Assembly: GCF_029852145.1 (NCBI RefSeq)
Contig: NC_079973.1
Location: 22,772,422-22,836,421 of the forward strand
Direction: 5' to 3'
Length of the DNA: 64,000 nt
Source: Microplitis mediator
Lineage: Eukaryota > Arthropoda > Insecta > Hymenoptera > Braconidae
Shown here: positions 12,601 through 26,812 of the stretch, piece after piece
Layout of the letters: each line of letters starts with the position of its first letter
Numbering within the stretch: the stretch's first letter is position 1
The notes under the pieces: model-generated
The model's input: the letters and a program-made list of their open reading frames with translations, nothing else
What the model was told of the DNA's origin: nothing
The model's database searches: none
Made by a program: the position numbers and the translations under genes

Positions 12601-15600
12601 ACTTGCGGTGTGAGGAGACGTGGGAATAAAACGACGGAAAGTGAAAGGAATACAATGGGGATCGCGAGATTTTATATATCCATAATTCCTTTCGTCTTTA
12701 TTTTATTATTATTTTTTTTTTCTTATATAGTTCTTCTTATTCCTATTCTCCTTGTCATTATTATGTATCGTGCGGCACGATCATTTTCTTACGTAAGGTG
12801 TACATCAGTGAGACGCTCCTTAGTGTGGGCGAAGAAAAAATGTATATAATACTTAAATTTCATAAAAGTAAATGTGTAATGAATTATTAATTAATGCAAA
12901 AAAAATTATTTTTTAAAAATATACTTTTTTTATGTCAAAATTTGGCTATTTTTTAAGAAAAAAGTCATCAACTTCCGGTTTAGTCATCGTCTGGCGGCTC
13001 ATGTTCTATTGTCTTTTATATATATACCTATAAATATATACATATATATCAGTGTATGTGATGCGTAATCGCGATTACTAGTCGCTTTCAAGGTGGCCTG
13101 CATAATGAAATGTCGGAGGGAGATATATCGAGAAAAAAGAGAGAAACGGGTTAATATGATGAGTTTGTATATATATATATATGTAAATATAGAGAGAGGA
13201 CCTGATGCTGGTAGTGCAGCAGTCACCTCTCTTTGGTCTATGATTGAATGACGTAGTGATTGTTGTATTCAAGTGTTTGAGACTATCCGCTTGTACGTGT
13301 GCCCTTCGTTTAAGCATACATACACACATAAATATATATATGTATACATAAGTTTACATATTTATTATGTAGGCATTGCGGATGCATCAAGAGTAAGAGT
13401 ACATCTACAACTTTTACGTAACTAATAATATTATAATCATCAGGTTAATAAGCGATAGATATCGATTTGACGGGTTTTCACGCGGTTAATCACGGTTTTA
13501 TTTTATTTCTGTCATTCATTTTTAATTTTATAATTATTTAATCATATACAATATATAAATTATTATATTCCACATCATAATCGTTTGAAAGGGGAATTAT
13601 CTTTAATTAAAAAAATTTTATTTTAATGTAAAAAATTTTTTCTATTAAAATTAATAATAAAACAATAATTCATTAATTATGTAATTGTTGTTATTATCAT
13701 TATATTTATAAATAGAAAGTCAAATTAATGAATAAATTAATTATTTTTTTTTAATTACTGCTAATAAAATTAAAATTTTATTTAATACCACACAGTGGAT
13801 GTTAAATTAAAAATGCCATAAACACAGTTACGGAAAAATTTTCTATTAAAAAATTAAACAATAATAGGAGAATGTTAGTATGGCAAACAAGAGCTGTATG
13901 ATTACCAGATAGTGAAGGAACTTGACTTATTGAGAAACAGTTAAAAAATAGTGAAGAAAAACACACGTTGATCGCGGAAGCGTCGCCACAGAAGGCGTCA
14001 AGGCGTAAGAAGGCGATACTTGACGGAGTGACTTTGAATAGTAGATATTATGTAGCGTGTAGCATACAGCGTTAGATAGCTTCATTATAGTGATATATAT
14101 ATATGTATACATACACGACATCAGTGATAGTAAGTGTAGCTGGTGAATCGGCTTTATGAGTGTTACAATGTGAGCAAGCTGAAAAACAAATGTGCCCTTC
14201 AGATCCACACACACGGAACACTAATGTCGGCAATGTCTATCATACTCACTGAAAGAGCCATCTTTCTTATATAATGATCGTAGATCATGTAACTAACATT
14301 CCACACATTTGTATGTCTATACGTATTTGTATATTTTACTGACTCGTTAGGTTGTCGGTCGGCTCGTCGCGGATCGCGGAGACGCCCACACACGCGCAAC
14401 TGTAACGATCATGTACTATCACTTATAAAATAAAAGCTTGTGTGCATCTGCACTGTGTACATTTTATTGTATTGGTGCACGTGTTTTACAAGTTTGAGGG
14501 TCTGTATATCTATATCTATGTACATATATGTATATATATATGACGAAGTTACTTTGAATGTATTATTGTTTGAGTTACATGTGTAGACTTATACATGTGT
14601 GTACAATAGTTATAAAGTACAAGTAGTTGAAAGACGTGAGTTATGAGTATGGTGTGTGTACGCGCGTGTGTGTACGCCTGAAAAGGCTTTTTACTTCTGG
14701 CCTTGAACGAAATGTATCCGGTGGCACGACAAGACCCGTGGAAAATTGAATGAGAACATCTTTACACGCATATCTTGCTTGGATGCAAATAATTATTTCA
14801 TTATTTTAGTTTTTTTTAAGGGATGGATTTTTTTTTTAGAGCATTGATGTGTAATTATTATGCGGGTAATAAAGATAAATATATGTTTATGATTATTAAA
14901 TTGAGGGAATGCTGTGAATTGATGTGAATGAGAGAGCAAGGTGAAAGAGAAAGAGGAAGAGAGATAAAGACTGTTACTGTGAGAATGGCACGACCCAATC
15001 GCGATCGCGAGCGATAGAAATGCTGGTGTCGATAGTAGTAGTAGTGGTAGTTGCTGTTATTGTTGTAGTAATAAGATGAATGCTAGTAAGGTTATTTTTT
15101 TTTGAGATGCTGGCTGATAGATGCCGTGACCCAGTGACATGCCGCGAGGGTAAATAAAATCAACGGATCAAGCTATTAAGCGAAATAAAAATTATTGTTG
15201 AGAGTATTTATGTAATAAATTACTAGATAAATTTATATTAATATATCAATCACTTAATACTCGTTTTACTCGTTTAGCACTAGAAAAAAGTAATTATTTA
15301 CCCCGATTCTGTGTGAAATAATTTCTCTTTTTTTGTAAATTTTTTTCTAAACTAATTTTTTTTTTAGTGTAAGTAAAAAAAAAAAACAAAGTATGTTAAG
15401 TGGATTTGTGAGAACGTATGGTCCTTGATTCAGTCCCAACACAATTTGGTATACACAAAAAATAGAGCGGAAACGCCGGGCCCGAGAGTGCGTCCCGCGT
15501 AACGAGCGCGTGTGGTTGCTCAATCCCACACACATATATATATATATATATTATCATCGCACAGTATAATAAAATGTATAGTGAGCTAGTCCGCGTCCGC

Positions 15601-16804
15601 AAGCCTCGCCTCAATCACTGTAGCCTCACAATCTCGATTTAATGTCTGCACCATGTCAACTAAATCCTCTTTTAACAAAAAGCAAAACAGCTCAATCACC
15701 ATTACCACCACCCAATTAATTATATGATGACATTACAATTACGATTCTGAAAAAATTATGTATGCACGAAATGTTTCACAACTGAATGCATTTAATGCCC
15801 GCGGTTGCAAATTAACGAATGGAAAATGAAAATAATCAAGACTAGAGTATCTTATTGGCTGAATAAAGTAGAATCGAATAGAACAAATATATAGTATATG
15901 CGATAATATATATAGATAATATTGGTGATGTACGCGTGGTAAAATGTATGTAAGCATAAGCATACATATAAGTATATAAGCGTTAAGGCCAGCCTCAGCG
16001 ACGCATTTAAATTTTTTTCAGCCTCGACATTTGCGTAACCCAGTTTCACCATTGTTCGATTCAGTGGTATAGATCGTAACGTCCGCCGCGCGACAGAGAT
16101 TATAATGCGCTGAGAGAGTCTTCGTACACATGCACACACTTTTAAATAAATACGGGTGGTAAAAAATATAGATAGAAAAAAATAAATATATAAATAAACA
16201 AGATGATTGAATTTGAATATGAAATTCATCAACTTTCTCTTCCTTATCATCACGTATCTAAAATCAAATATATATGATATGCTTAGATCCGACGACAGTC
16301 TGCTCCCTACATAATATTTATAACGACTTGGTACAGTGATCGATAGCTTGTCATACGTTAGAGATAATCTCAAACTTGTATATATTTATAGGTATAATTT
16401 ATTTTAAATATTTAGACGTGACATTACACGAGCGCAATAATTTTAATAAATCGCGCCTATCGTCCACGAGATTTGTCCGTAATATTCTCGTGGAATCAAC
16501 AGGTGGCTGTCTCCTACTCGTACTTGTTTTCCCGTCGTTGCTACTCGTGTGCCCACGTACACGTGAGAGTTACATTAAATAATAATAATATAACGAAATA
16601 AGATCTATGCGAGTTGTAAAAAAAAAAAGAAAGGCTCGATACTTGAGAGGGATTGTCATTTATTATTACGCCACAAATATGTATATCTAAAATATTATTT
16701 AATGTCAAACGTTTATCATTTTCGCGGTAATCAATTTACATTTATTGCCATGGTGAAATATTAGTCCGTAGATAAATAAATCCAATCTCAATAGAAACAA
16801 CAGC

Positions 16805-16952
<148 letters not shown>

Positions 16953-19275
16953 GTTATGGTAATAGTGATAGTAATACTAATAGTAATACCATCCATAGAG
17001 ACAATGTTTTAAATTACACCGAAGCTTGATGGATAATATACATTATTATTACGAATTACAGCAATCGGTGATTTTGAATTAACATATATTATGTATCTAT
17101 TGTATTTATATTTAATTAAATTGCCCTCTTGCGTCGCTAAATGAAATTACAGAATCTAAATCTCTGGTGGTTCGCGTATCGCGTATATGTATAAAGTAAT
17201 ATATCGTAACCGAATGTACTTGTGTATAATAAAGAAGAGGAGTCTCGTGTAGAGGATCAGATGAGTAGAGTAATTTATATGGTTACCAACAGTAGAGTGC
17301 ACCTGCGCGCGAGCGACCAATGCCACCGTAGAGTGCAGCACCTGTTGATCTCTCAGTAAAAGTCTTTGGATTTTTATTAAAATTTTTCGCTCGTGCAGTG
17401 TCGGTATTGTCCGAGATCTATGTAGGGATCGATGAAAGTACAGTAGGTGGGAGAGTGGCGAATCTGGGAAGCGCTCGCCCCACCTAGCGTACCACGCGCA
17501 TGATCTAACACGCACGCGGGAATAAAACGTCAAGGCTCAAATATAAAAGAAAGAGATTGCAGAACTGTACGACGTAATCTCCATCCGCATGACCCTGAAC
17601 TTCAAGTCAAGTCCCCATATTGGTTATATATATATATAAATATATATAATGGATTTACATTAACACATCACTTTATGCGTTTAAACAATTTCTGTACCAA
17701 CAATTTCCTTATTCAGCGATTTCCTCTCTATCGTTATGTATTCACGTAGACTGGTATACTTTATAAATAATATATTTATGTATGTGTGATCATGATCGTT
17801 TAAGTTATAACTCTTACTCAAGGACTTTTCTTTTAATGTATCTTCAAGAGCAAGAGCTAGCTGAGCTAGAATATTATTCCTTTCTATGTTAGTCCGGTAA
17901 ATTGATGATGATTGCTGCTGATTTATGTATCGTTGTTTAATTTTATTTATTTTTTGCATGATTGTTAACTTATTCACGAACTAAAAAATGTAATTTAGAT
18001 AATTGAAAGCCGGTGTAAGGTCTCAAAAGGATTTGTTAAAATGATTAGTCAGTAAATCCCGGGATTAGAGTGTGGTAGTGAGTCCTCATTACCCGGACTT
18101 CCCGTTTCAGCGTAGCATGACTCGATCCCTCACCTTGATGAATAATTATGTGTAGGAAGGTTCTCACTTAATTCACGACGTGTTTAGATTTTTTTGAGCT
18201 GTTGTTTTTCAAGTATCTGTTTAATTCAAAATAAGTTGCGTTGGTGTTTCTTAATAATAAGATTCTAATGCGTATTGTCTTCCTAGTTTATTGGATTGTT
18301 AATAACGTGTCGTTATTTGTTCGATATGTGCATCATGTGGCATGCATGTGTATATACGGGTACTTGATACTAAACTCTCATGAAACTGCATGTCCACGAG
18401 AGTGTGACGACGCTTCGTGACTCTTACTCAAGGTCTCCCCTTTCCAATTCCGATCGAAGGTCGTCCTCGTTGTCTGAAGTTGCTGAGAATTAAACTTTTC
18501 ATATTCAACGTCAAGTTTTTCTTCAATTATTATTTTTTATTATTCTTTACTTCTTATTTCCCCTCTACCCCTCACTCTATCTCTCCGGTTACTTAATGCG
18601 CAGGTGCATTTTTATTGCACGGACTCGTGTTTTTATAATTTTTTAATTTTATTGGACTACTGGAAATTATGTTTCTCAAATAAAAATATAATAATATCAA
18701 GCAGATAAATACAGGAATTAAAAAATTTCTTTTTCTTTATATCAATTTAAAATATCAATATCGTTAATCAATAAGTTTAAAAAATAATTAATTATGAATA
18801 TGCTATAAAAAATAATTATGAAAAAAACATTTAAATGATTATATCATCGGCCTTCACTGAACGTTAAACAATTTTATTATATCGTTGAAATAAGTATTTG
18901 TATTGAATGAAGATCAGTGACAGGCGCCAGAATAATTCATTTTCCGTTTCAGACATCATTAAATACAACACATTGACACAATATATCTATTTATCATTCT
19001 ATTTACTCAATTACAGCTTTCTTAAATAACATTCCATAATAACTACTTAATATCTATCGTAATAGATCGCATCGAATTCCTCTATTACACAACCATCGAA
19101 ATTTAATGAAAAAAATTAATACCAAAGAACTATACATAAAAAAAATTTTGAAATATTTATTACCAAACGGTTTTTGAAATACTGTCAAAATTGACAGGTA
19201 AAATAGTATAGCCATTTGAATGGTGATAAAAAGTAAAGACTAATAATGATGATTATTATTATCTTGTTGCAGACG

Positions 19276-21507
19276 ATGTATACGGACGGTCTGCTGACTC
19301 TCCATTATGGGAAACATCCCGCAACCTTGGCTGCAGAGGTCGGGGCATGGTACAGTGGGGATCGTCATGTTGACGTGACCCTGGCTTGTGACGACGGCTC
19401 CGTCGTCAGGGCTCATCGGGTCGTATTGGCCGCAGCTAGTCCTTTCTTGGCTAGTCTTCTTCGTAACCCGGCATTGGATCACGTAGTCCATTTGTCTGGT
19501 GTCAGGAGAATACAGCTTATTCATCTACTTGAGTTTCTTTACAATGGAGAAGCTCTTATACCCGTAAGTATTTTTAAAATTTAAAATTTTTCTTTTCCAT
19601 ACAAACATTCCAAATGATACTGACGTCTAATAATTTTTGGATTTTTTTAAAACGACAAATTGTTTAAAAAAAAATATTTCTAAAAAATGCACCTATAGTT
19701 TTTTAAATTTCCTACATATGCATATTTTTAGTTTTTTTTTTTTGTAATTTATTTATTTAAAAAAAAACCGAAAATTACTAATTGTCTGCTAACTTCAGAA
19801 TCATACATTCCAATATAATTTAGTCAAAATAATCAATTTATACTCTGATAAAAATTTTTTTTTGACAAAATTATTATTTGAAATTTATAAATTGACGAAT
19901 AAATAAATTTTTTAATTATTTTAGTCATCAGAATTAACACCACTGAGAGAATTATTTGAACTCTTACAAATAAAATCGGAATCATTTGATCCAAATCAAC
20001 CACAAACATCAACAGATTCAGATTCATTAAGGATACCAACACCACAACCTTCGGAAAGTCAAGAGAGTTCTAGTTATGAATCTCAGTACGACAGCAGGTC
20101 GTTAGTATTACCGATTAATAAAATAATATTTATTAATTAATAAATAAATGAATTTTATTAAATAAAAATTTAATTAATTTTTTAATAGGCAATCAAATAA
20201 TCCAGCAGACTGCTGTTCAGTGCTAATTAAAAGCGAAGGCTGTGATGATGATCCAGAGCAGGATGTTGATGTTGAGGGCGTTGAAGGTGATACGATACTA
20301 ACAGATAATGGCGAGAGCAGTATTGAGCCACCAAGAAGAAGGGATAGCTCGGATCCAGTTAACCTTAGTCTTAATTCTGGTACCTCGACTAAAAGTGATG
20401 GATCGCATGAAATTTCCCACTTGCGGTAAATAAATATACAACAATAATAATAATTATAATTATTTATGGTATCAAGACTAAGAAGGTCTTATTGATTTAT
20501 TTTTCTGCACGAATTAGGTCGGAGAAGACGCTGCTGGAGAGGCGAGAGTCACTAGAGGAAGCGGAAGAGAGAAGAAGACAGTTAGCGGCGCGACTGTCTC
20601 TCGGATTGGAGCCGGGAAAAAGAAAACCCGAGGAGATACCTTTGCCTCCTGCGGAGGCATATGTCGTTACGCCGCATCGAAAACGTAGACCGGGATTCCA
20701 CAATGCACCTGCACAAAATCCGGCATTCGTGCCATTTAATCCGGGATTTGAGACGCCGAGGAGGCTAGCTGCGCCACATCCACTCAGTGTATCTGCTCCA
20801 CCCTACCTGGTAAATTTTATTTTTTATTTTTTATCAATTACTCTTGTCTCCAATAATTTATTTAAATTTCGAAAAATTAAATAGATGGCTCGTAAAAATT
20901 TTTTATTGGCAATAAATTTTATTAAAACAAATTAATATTTTTTTTTCACAACGAAAAGTGATAGAGCGACTCTAGAAAAATTTTTAATAAATTATTTGTT
21001 TAAACACTTGTGATTATATTTATTAAATAAAAAATAATAATTCAGCAGGACAGGTCAGTTACACCACCAGGAGCATCACACAGACCACCAAGTGCCGACC
21101 CAGCATCTGCGGGTGGTCTAGAACCACCGTGGGGTGCATGGACACTACCCCCAGCGCGAGCACCACCGCCTCCCTCGGCCGAAGACCCGCCAAAATGTAC
21201 GCCCGTACGCGAGTACCGCTGTACCTACTGCGGGAAGCAGTTCGGTATGTCGTGGAACTTGAAAACTCACTTGCGAGTACACACTGGCGAAAAACCATTC
21301 GCCTGTCGCCTCTGTGTCGCCATGTTCAAGCAAAAAGCTCATCTACTGAAGCACCTTTGCTCTGTACACAGAGGCGTTATTGCAGCCCCGGACAATACAT
21401 TCACATGCTGTTTCTGTTCCCTCAGTTTTGACAGCCTCCAAGAACTCATACGACATCTCTCTGGACCACACAATAATCTTCTGTTAAGTAAAAACCTTCA
21501 CGACTAA
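19276..21507 (+). CDS. ken: BTB/POZ and C2H2 zinc-finger repressor, Ken and barbie (BCL6-like)
   Basis: Five coding exons join in frame: 19276-19563, 19925-20097, 20189-20425, 20518-20809 and 21046-21507. All have GT-AG borders, and the product is 483 aa. The start is the ATG three bases after the acceptor at 19272. Residues ~5-115 form a BTB domain, with hydrophobic cores such as VRAHRVVLAAASPFLASLL and a FLYNGEALIP strand. The middle is acidic/proline-rich and contains PVNLSLNSG, a possible corepressor-type motif. Three C2H2 fingers lie at C389-H409, C417-H438 and C451-H472, the first two joined by the standard TGEKPF linker. The block from CGKQFGMSWNLKTHLRVH to the end is what I recognise as Ken. 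Insect Ken is a sequence-specific nuclear repressor that modulates JAK/STAT targets (established knowledge). Chinmo, another BTB zinc-finger protein, is less likely because the three-finger C-terminus fits Ken better. Confidence 0.8.
19614..19804. repeat. MITE family E, copy 1, in ken intron
   Basis: A 191-bp element in the intron after the BTB exon. Its ends ATGATACTGA and CAGAATCAT are inverted repeats, extended by TCTGCTAACTTC near the right end. It is bounded by a perfect 9-bp direct repeat ACATTCCAA (19605-19613 and 19805-19813), a clean target-site duplication. Nine-bp duplications are typical of Mutator-like elements. A second copy with a perfect 9-bp duplication is at 53201-53403. Confidence 0.75.
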
Positions 21508-22456
21508 CGACAGTACTAAAGATCTACCGGAATAAAAATAAATTCGCTGATAAATTGACTCTGATTCTTTAAAATAAGAGCCTATGAAATATTTATTTAT
21601 TTATTTTTTTCATTCAATCAATCAATTAAATGAATAAAGTAAAAAAAAAAACGATACCGGTACGATCTTTTAAATACAAATAAACATTGACAATAAATTA
21701 AAACTCAAATATTAATTACGAGATTATTTATGCGAGCGATGAAATTATTACCTCAGATAAAAATATATACTTCATTGTATTAATGAATTTTAAAAATAAT
21801 TAAATTTTATCTGAGTATGTAATAAATTTCGAGCACGAATTTAATAAAAGTAATGATAATAATAATTTAATAAATTAAAAAAAAAAAGTATTGAGTAGTC
21901 TAATAGAAGGAAAATAAAATAAAATTGTCGTAAGATTTAATTATAAATCTCACCGGACAAATCACTTGTTTGAGCAATTAATTTATGAGATAATTATTAA
22001 TATAATGAATATAAAATAATAAAATTTAAACATTTAAACTGTAAATGTTTGAATAAATATTTAAGATTCTCTTGTAAATAATGTTACATAATTTTAGATA
22101 AAAAAAAAAATAAATGGACATTATTAATTATTTATTTATAATAATTATACAAAGGGACCAACCGACTTTCCACCGATTTTTTCGTCTTAAGTAGTTAGTA
22201 ATTATTCCTGCCTATCGTATCGTTAAATTACAGTACAGTAGTGAGCTTTTAACTCGTGTGAAAATGAGTAATTATTATTTTTATTAATTAATTTTCTTCA
22301 TCAAAGTAATGATAATATTTTTCGTAAATGATAACCACCGAATTCACAACCTCACGTTTTAAAAAAGCTGTTGCTTTAATTATTATTTAATAAATAATTA
22401 TTATTTTTTTCATTTTATTTCTATTAATAATTGTAATAAAGTTTAATTAGATTATT
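21508..22456 (+). other. 3' flank / 3' UTR of the ken-like gene
   Basis: AT-rich non-coding DNA after the stop codon. The hexamer AATAAA first occurs at 21531 and recurs, so polyadenylation sites are plentiful but I cannot choose one. No further coding exon is seen. Confidence 0.4.
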
Positions 22457-22464
22457 AAAATGTT

Positions 22465-22678
22465 ATGTACCTGAAGATCAGAACGTTTTTCGTGAAACGA
22501 AAATCAAAAAACAAAATGAAAAGTAAGAAATCTACTGGATCTAGAGTTTTGAAATGTTTCGTACATGCGCTAGTATCTCAGCCGAAAATTGCAGGCCACC
22601 CCAACTACCCCTTAAGCAGTAAATTATACAAATTTTTCATTTTCGTTGCGCGAAAAACGTTCCGATCTTCAGGTACAT
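22465..22678. repeat. MITE family A, copy 1
   Basis: A 214-bp element with ~27-bp terminal inverted repeats (ATGTACCTGAAGATC... and its complement). It is flanked by the perfect 8-bp direct repeat AAAATGTT (22457-22464 and 22679-22686). An 8-bp duplication fits hAT, P, Merlin or some Mutator elements. Sister copies are at 24921-25144, 33803-34017 and 56458-56692. Confidence 0.85.
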
Positions 22679-24529
22679 AAAATGTTGTAAAACTTTGTGA
22701 CCTGCATGCGACGTATGTGCCTTGTTGGGTCCAAATTAGGTCGATTGGGCAGTGATTTCATGTGTTCATAGGCTTAAGTGTGTACGAAAGAATGCCCGCT
22801 TTAATTACGTCGATTAAATAGGCAGGTTAATTAATTAATTAATTAATTAATTTTTTAGTTATTAAGTAGATTTAGATTTTAATAGGCATATATAAATATA
22901 TACATATATAGACATTTATTTATGTATATATATGGATAAACATAGCGGTAAGCCCAATTAATTACATAATTGTAACGGTGACATAACTTTGACGCAGGCC
23001 GTCAGGATTTTTTTTTATTATTAAACCTTCAGGTGCCTTTAATTAATTGGCCTTTTTTTATTTAAATTTTTCGATGTCCGTTAATTTCTTTTCTTTTTTT
23101 TGTCCCCAAATTAACCGTTAATTAGCAATCGATATTTAAAAAATTAGTTACTTTTTTTTGTAAAAAATAAAATTCGTTTTTAGAATTTTATTTTATGAAA
23201 TTTAATGTACAAAGAATGTGAATAATTGGTTGAGAGTGGGATAAATTTTTTAAATTATAAGAGGCAATAAGTACAAGAATTTATAAAAAAACACTAATCG
23301 TGCCGCGAAACACCCCAGCAGAATGCATAATTAATAGCGCACATAATATACATATTAAATAAATAAACAATAAATAATGATAATTAATAATAATAATAAT
23401 AATAATTATAATTATTTTATCTTCCGAAGCAGTACACCAAAGATATGTTCGTAGGACCGTTTCGAGTGGATAAGTAAGTTATTTTTGAGTTTGTTGTAAT
23501 TATAAAAAAAAAAAAAATGTAATGTGGAAAGTAAAATAAAATTGATATAAAAAGAAATGATTTAAAAAAAAAAAAGCGACGAGACCTGAGTTAAATCTTG
23601 TGGATTTTTCTATACGACGCCTACGACAGATCGTTGTACACTCATATTTAAAATAAATGATAAGAAAAATAAAAAATTTTTTTCAATCTTTATAATCCTT
23701 TTTTTGTTATGCATTCTCGTTTGATTAAATGATTCTGAAAACTCGATTGTTGAAATTAATAAGTGACGTAGTGTATGATAACAGAGCAGGTTAAATATTT
23801 GCACAATAAATGTAATGTGATACTAAATAATAAATAAATAAATTATTATTGTTTAGAAGTACGCGAGATTTATAATTGTCTTATTCGCAGGCACGTTAAC
23901 ATCCAGTTAGATGTTCGGAATGATTTTTTTTCTTTTGTTAATGTTTTTTTCTCTTCGAATCTAGGATTCTTCTGAACCTAAACAATGATAGATTGTACCT
24001 ACTATGTAAAGATATTTATAGTGTCGATTAACGACATAAATTATATATGTAAATATATATAATTAAAGTTATTGACCCAGATATTCGAGTATTTTTTTAT
24101 TAATTTTGGTATCTCATTGGCGAAATTATTATTTTCTATTTAAAATATTTGAGAATTTAAAATAAGTTTAAATTTTGATTGGAGAAAATTTAAAAAAATT
24201 TTAATAGTTAAGAAAATCTGGGTAAAATTAATGTAGTTGTAAGTATTTTACAAGCGAAGTTATCTTCGTATGTTGTCTTAGTATTCATAGATTTATAATA
24301 AAATAAACTAATTTAAAAAAAATAATTTTTTTCTATTTTATTTGTCACAAAAACCTAAAAAATTTATTTTTCAAAAATTAATGTCAACTAAATCGTTTAT
24401 ATTTTTTGTAAATATATAAATAAATTAAAGAAATATTTGATTAATAAAAAAAAATATATAGTTTTTATTCTTGTGCCTGTGTCTAACGGTTAAGATTAAT
24501 TGTGTATCTTGAAGGCAAAGAACAGAACA

Positions 24530-25211
24530 CGGGTCAAAAATAAACCTTGATTTAGACTTGGTTTACCATTGGAGCCGCTTTTCACAAGACAAACTCAACT
24601 TTTTTTTACGAAGATATAAAATACATCGAGTTTTTGCCTTGGTGTAGACTTAACTGGCTTACTTAGTCACGATTTAAGACGAAAAAGTTGAAATTAAGTC
24701 GAAATTGACTTGGTTTAGACTTATTCGACTTGAATTATAAGGCGAAAGAGTCAAAACTAAGGTGAATGACTATCGTGCTCGAAATAAAGACGAATAAGTT
24801 GAAACTACGATCAAAAAATACAAATAAGTTGAAACTAAGATGATAAAAGTTCAAAAAGTTGGAAAAAATTTAATTCAAGTCGAAAAAGTCGAGATCTTAT
24901 CAAAAAATCGTCGGCACATCATGTACCTGAAGATCGAAATGTTTTTCGCGTAAAGAAAAAAAATTGGAAAGTAAAAAAATCTACTGGATGACGAGATTTT
25001 TGAAATGTTTCGTATATAGATGTCGATATGTCAGCTAAAAATTTTAGGCCACCTCTAGCCTCCGGAATTATAACTCTTAAGCAGTCAAATTACCTAAATT
25101 TTTTTAATTTTCGTTGCAAAAAACGTTTCGATCTTCAAGTACATGGCAAATCGATCTTCAACAGAAAATAAGGTGACGCAAGTCTGAATCAAGTTTTATT
25201 TGTGTCCCGGG
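24530..25211. repeat. MITE family B, copy 1, with a family A element inserted
   Basis: The ends are inverted: GGGTCAAAAATAAA at the left and the matching TTTATTTGTGTCCCGG at the right. The interior repeats words related to GACTTGGTTTAGACTTATTCG, which pair across the element. The family A copy at 24921-25144 interrupts it. Removing that insert and one copy of its target duplication leaves about 450 bp, matching the uninterrupted copy at 38106-38564. Confidence 0.75.
24921..25144. repeat. MITE family A, copy 2, nested in family B
   Basis: A 224-bp copy beginning ATGTACCTGAAGATCG. Its flanks GGCACATC (24913-24920) and GGCAAATC (25145-25152) match at 7 of 8 positions, showing that it jumped into the family B element. 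Confidence 0.8.
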
Positions 25212-26550
25212 AAAAATTAAAAAAAAAATATAAATAGTTAAAGACCGTTAACGGTGGGCTCAACTCCAGCAAAGCATAAGAGCGTATGCAAAGCACATTA
25301 CACTAGACTTGGATCGGTATTGAGAAGAGGACTTTATGCAAGTAACGATTCCGCGATAAATAATTAATGTCTCGCGAGCCAGCAGTACAGACACTAGTAT
25401 GTAGTATATATATTTCCTGAATCTCTCCCACTTAATGCGACATCAGTCACCTGTAAACTATTATGCTATTCTCAACTACCACCGGTCCTGTATAAATCTC
25501 AGCTATTTATGGAACTGCACGTACACCCCACGAATCGACAAGTGCAATTCAATTACAACTTACTATTGAATTAAATATGGCACACCCTGGTGGTGTATTA
25601 TTAGAAATTATATTCCAAGAAACTTGTTTTACCTTGCTGCTTATATTTTTATCAATGCGTAATTGTTTAGTGTGAAAAATTTATTTATATCATTACTATA
25701 ATTTTTAAAAGTTTTCCTCCAGATGAAATTTTTAAACCGAAGATTAAATCATAAAATTTAGCAACAAGTTCACAAAATGATCATTGAGTTATCTTATATG
25801 GTTAATAATTTACACACACTCATAAACTTAAAGTTGAAGAGCAAGACAAGGCAAGAAGTGAAGAGAAGAGACAAGAGGGCTTTGACCAGCGTACCAGGTT
25901 GTCCGCAAAAGTTCAATATACTCTCCAGGACTGGTAATTTTTTTGTATCATCATGCGTTCCTTCTTCTCAACACGCGAACTTCACCTCTTAAATGAAAAA
26001 ATAAGTAAAAGTATATTCAAGGTAAACAAACAACATACTAAAGCCCATATAATCTCGATAGTCTACAAAAAATTCCATCCTCTACTTGTTGCCGAGTACC
26101 TGCTAATTATCGATTTTCTAAGCTACGAAAAATTTTTTACCCGGGATGGATGAAGGCAGAAAGAAAGTACCAAATGAGGATTAAAAAATCCGTTAATTCG
26201 ATAGATGAATAACGCGCCATGTGTCCTTGTGGTTATGATAATTATCTCCAATAACCGGTAGAGATGTTGAGATGTTGCGTTTATTATATTTGCGGAGGTC
26301 ATTGGACTATTGCTCAATAAAAGCCATTAAAAGGGCACGTGTAGTCTTTGGGGATAATTTGAATAAGTGTAAATGCTTGTTAGACAAATTATGTATTCAC
26401 GTCATACTCTTATAGGTATCGAGGCTCTTAAAACAATGAAACCTTTCAGACGATCTCGAGATCAAGATGCTGTTGCAGACTTTTAGATTCCTTCAATGAC
26501 TCTGATTGTTTACTGTCGGATTACTAAGAAGGCAGACGTGTAGTGCATCT

Positions 26551-26590
26551 GAGGATTTGCTGGCCGATTGACTCCAAGACCGGTACCGTA
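26551..26590 (+). promoter_or_regulatory. Conserved upstream block shared by L1 and L2
   Basis: The stretch GATTTGCTGGCCGATTGACT with following CCAAGACCGGT resembles 29514-29545 upstream of L2 (ATTTGTTGGTCGTTGGTCTC, then CAAGGCCAGT). Its position, about 240 bp (L1) and 350 bp (L2) before the ATG, suggests a retained promoter element. Function unknown. Confidence 0.35.
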
Positions 26591-26763
26591 ACCTAAGACT
26601 GCGGTAATGACGATGGGACTTTACTAAACCTGAGGACCAACGTGGTAGTTAGATAGTATATATATATAGTATATATATAATGTAAGTATATGTATAGAAA
26701 GGACGAGAAGAAGGTATGGGGGAATAAAGTGTCCGGTCAACGCACCCTGCCTTTTGCGGATAA

Positions 26764-26773
26764 TATATAAAAG
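26764..26773 (+). promoter_or_regulatory. TATA box of L1
   Basis: TATATAAAAG lies 40-50 bp before the L1 ATG, which implies a 5' UTR of only about 20 nt. Similar TATA-like words precede other members: 31673 (L3), 43921 (L9) and 47698 (L11). Confidence 0.55.
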
Positions 26774-26812
26774 CCACGGGGATTGAGCATCCTTACACCA
26801 GATCAACAAAAT

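Larger units (their letters stand above)
22679..26760. other. Intergenic region between ken and the lipocalin array
   Basis: No gene is supported. It holds a stretch with repeated TTAATTAA (about 22825-22855) next to a GC-richer island at 22690-22830, the nested A and B elements at 24530-25211, and plain AT-rich sequence elsewhere. Short ORFs near 25777-26153 show no protein signature. Confidence 0.5.

Noticed and set aside
12325..12849. 174-codon plus-strand ORF
   Set aside because: It lacks an ATG at its stated start. The product is dominated by I/Y/F from TA repeats, and no splice context or motif supports it.
15396..15614. GC-rich segment with minus-strand ORFs at 15470-15535
   Set aside because: I looked for a tRNA or retroelement signature, but no cloverleaf or protein motif could be supported.
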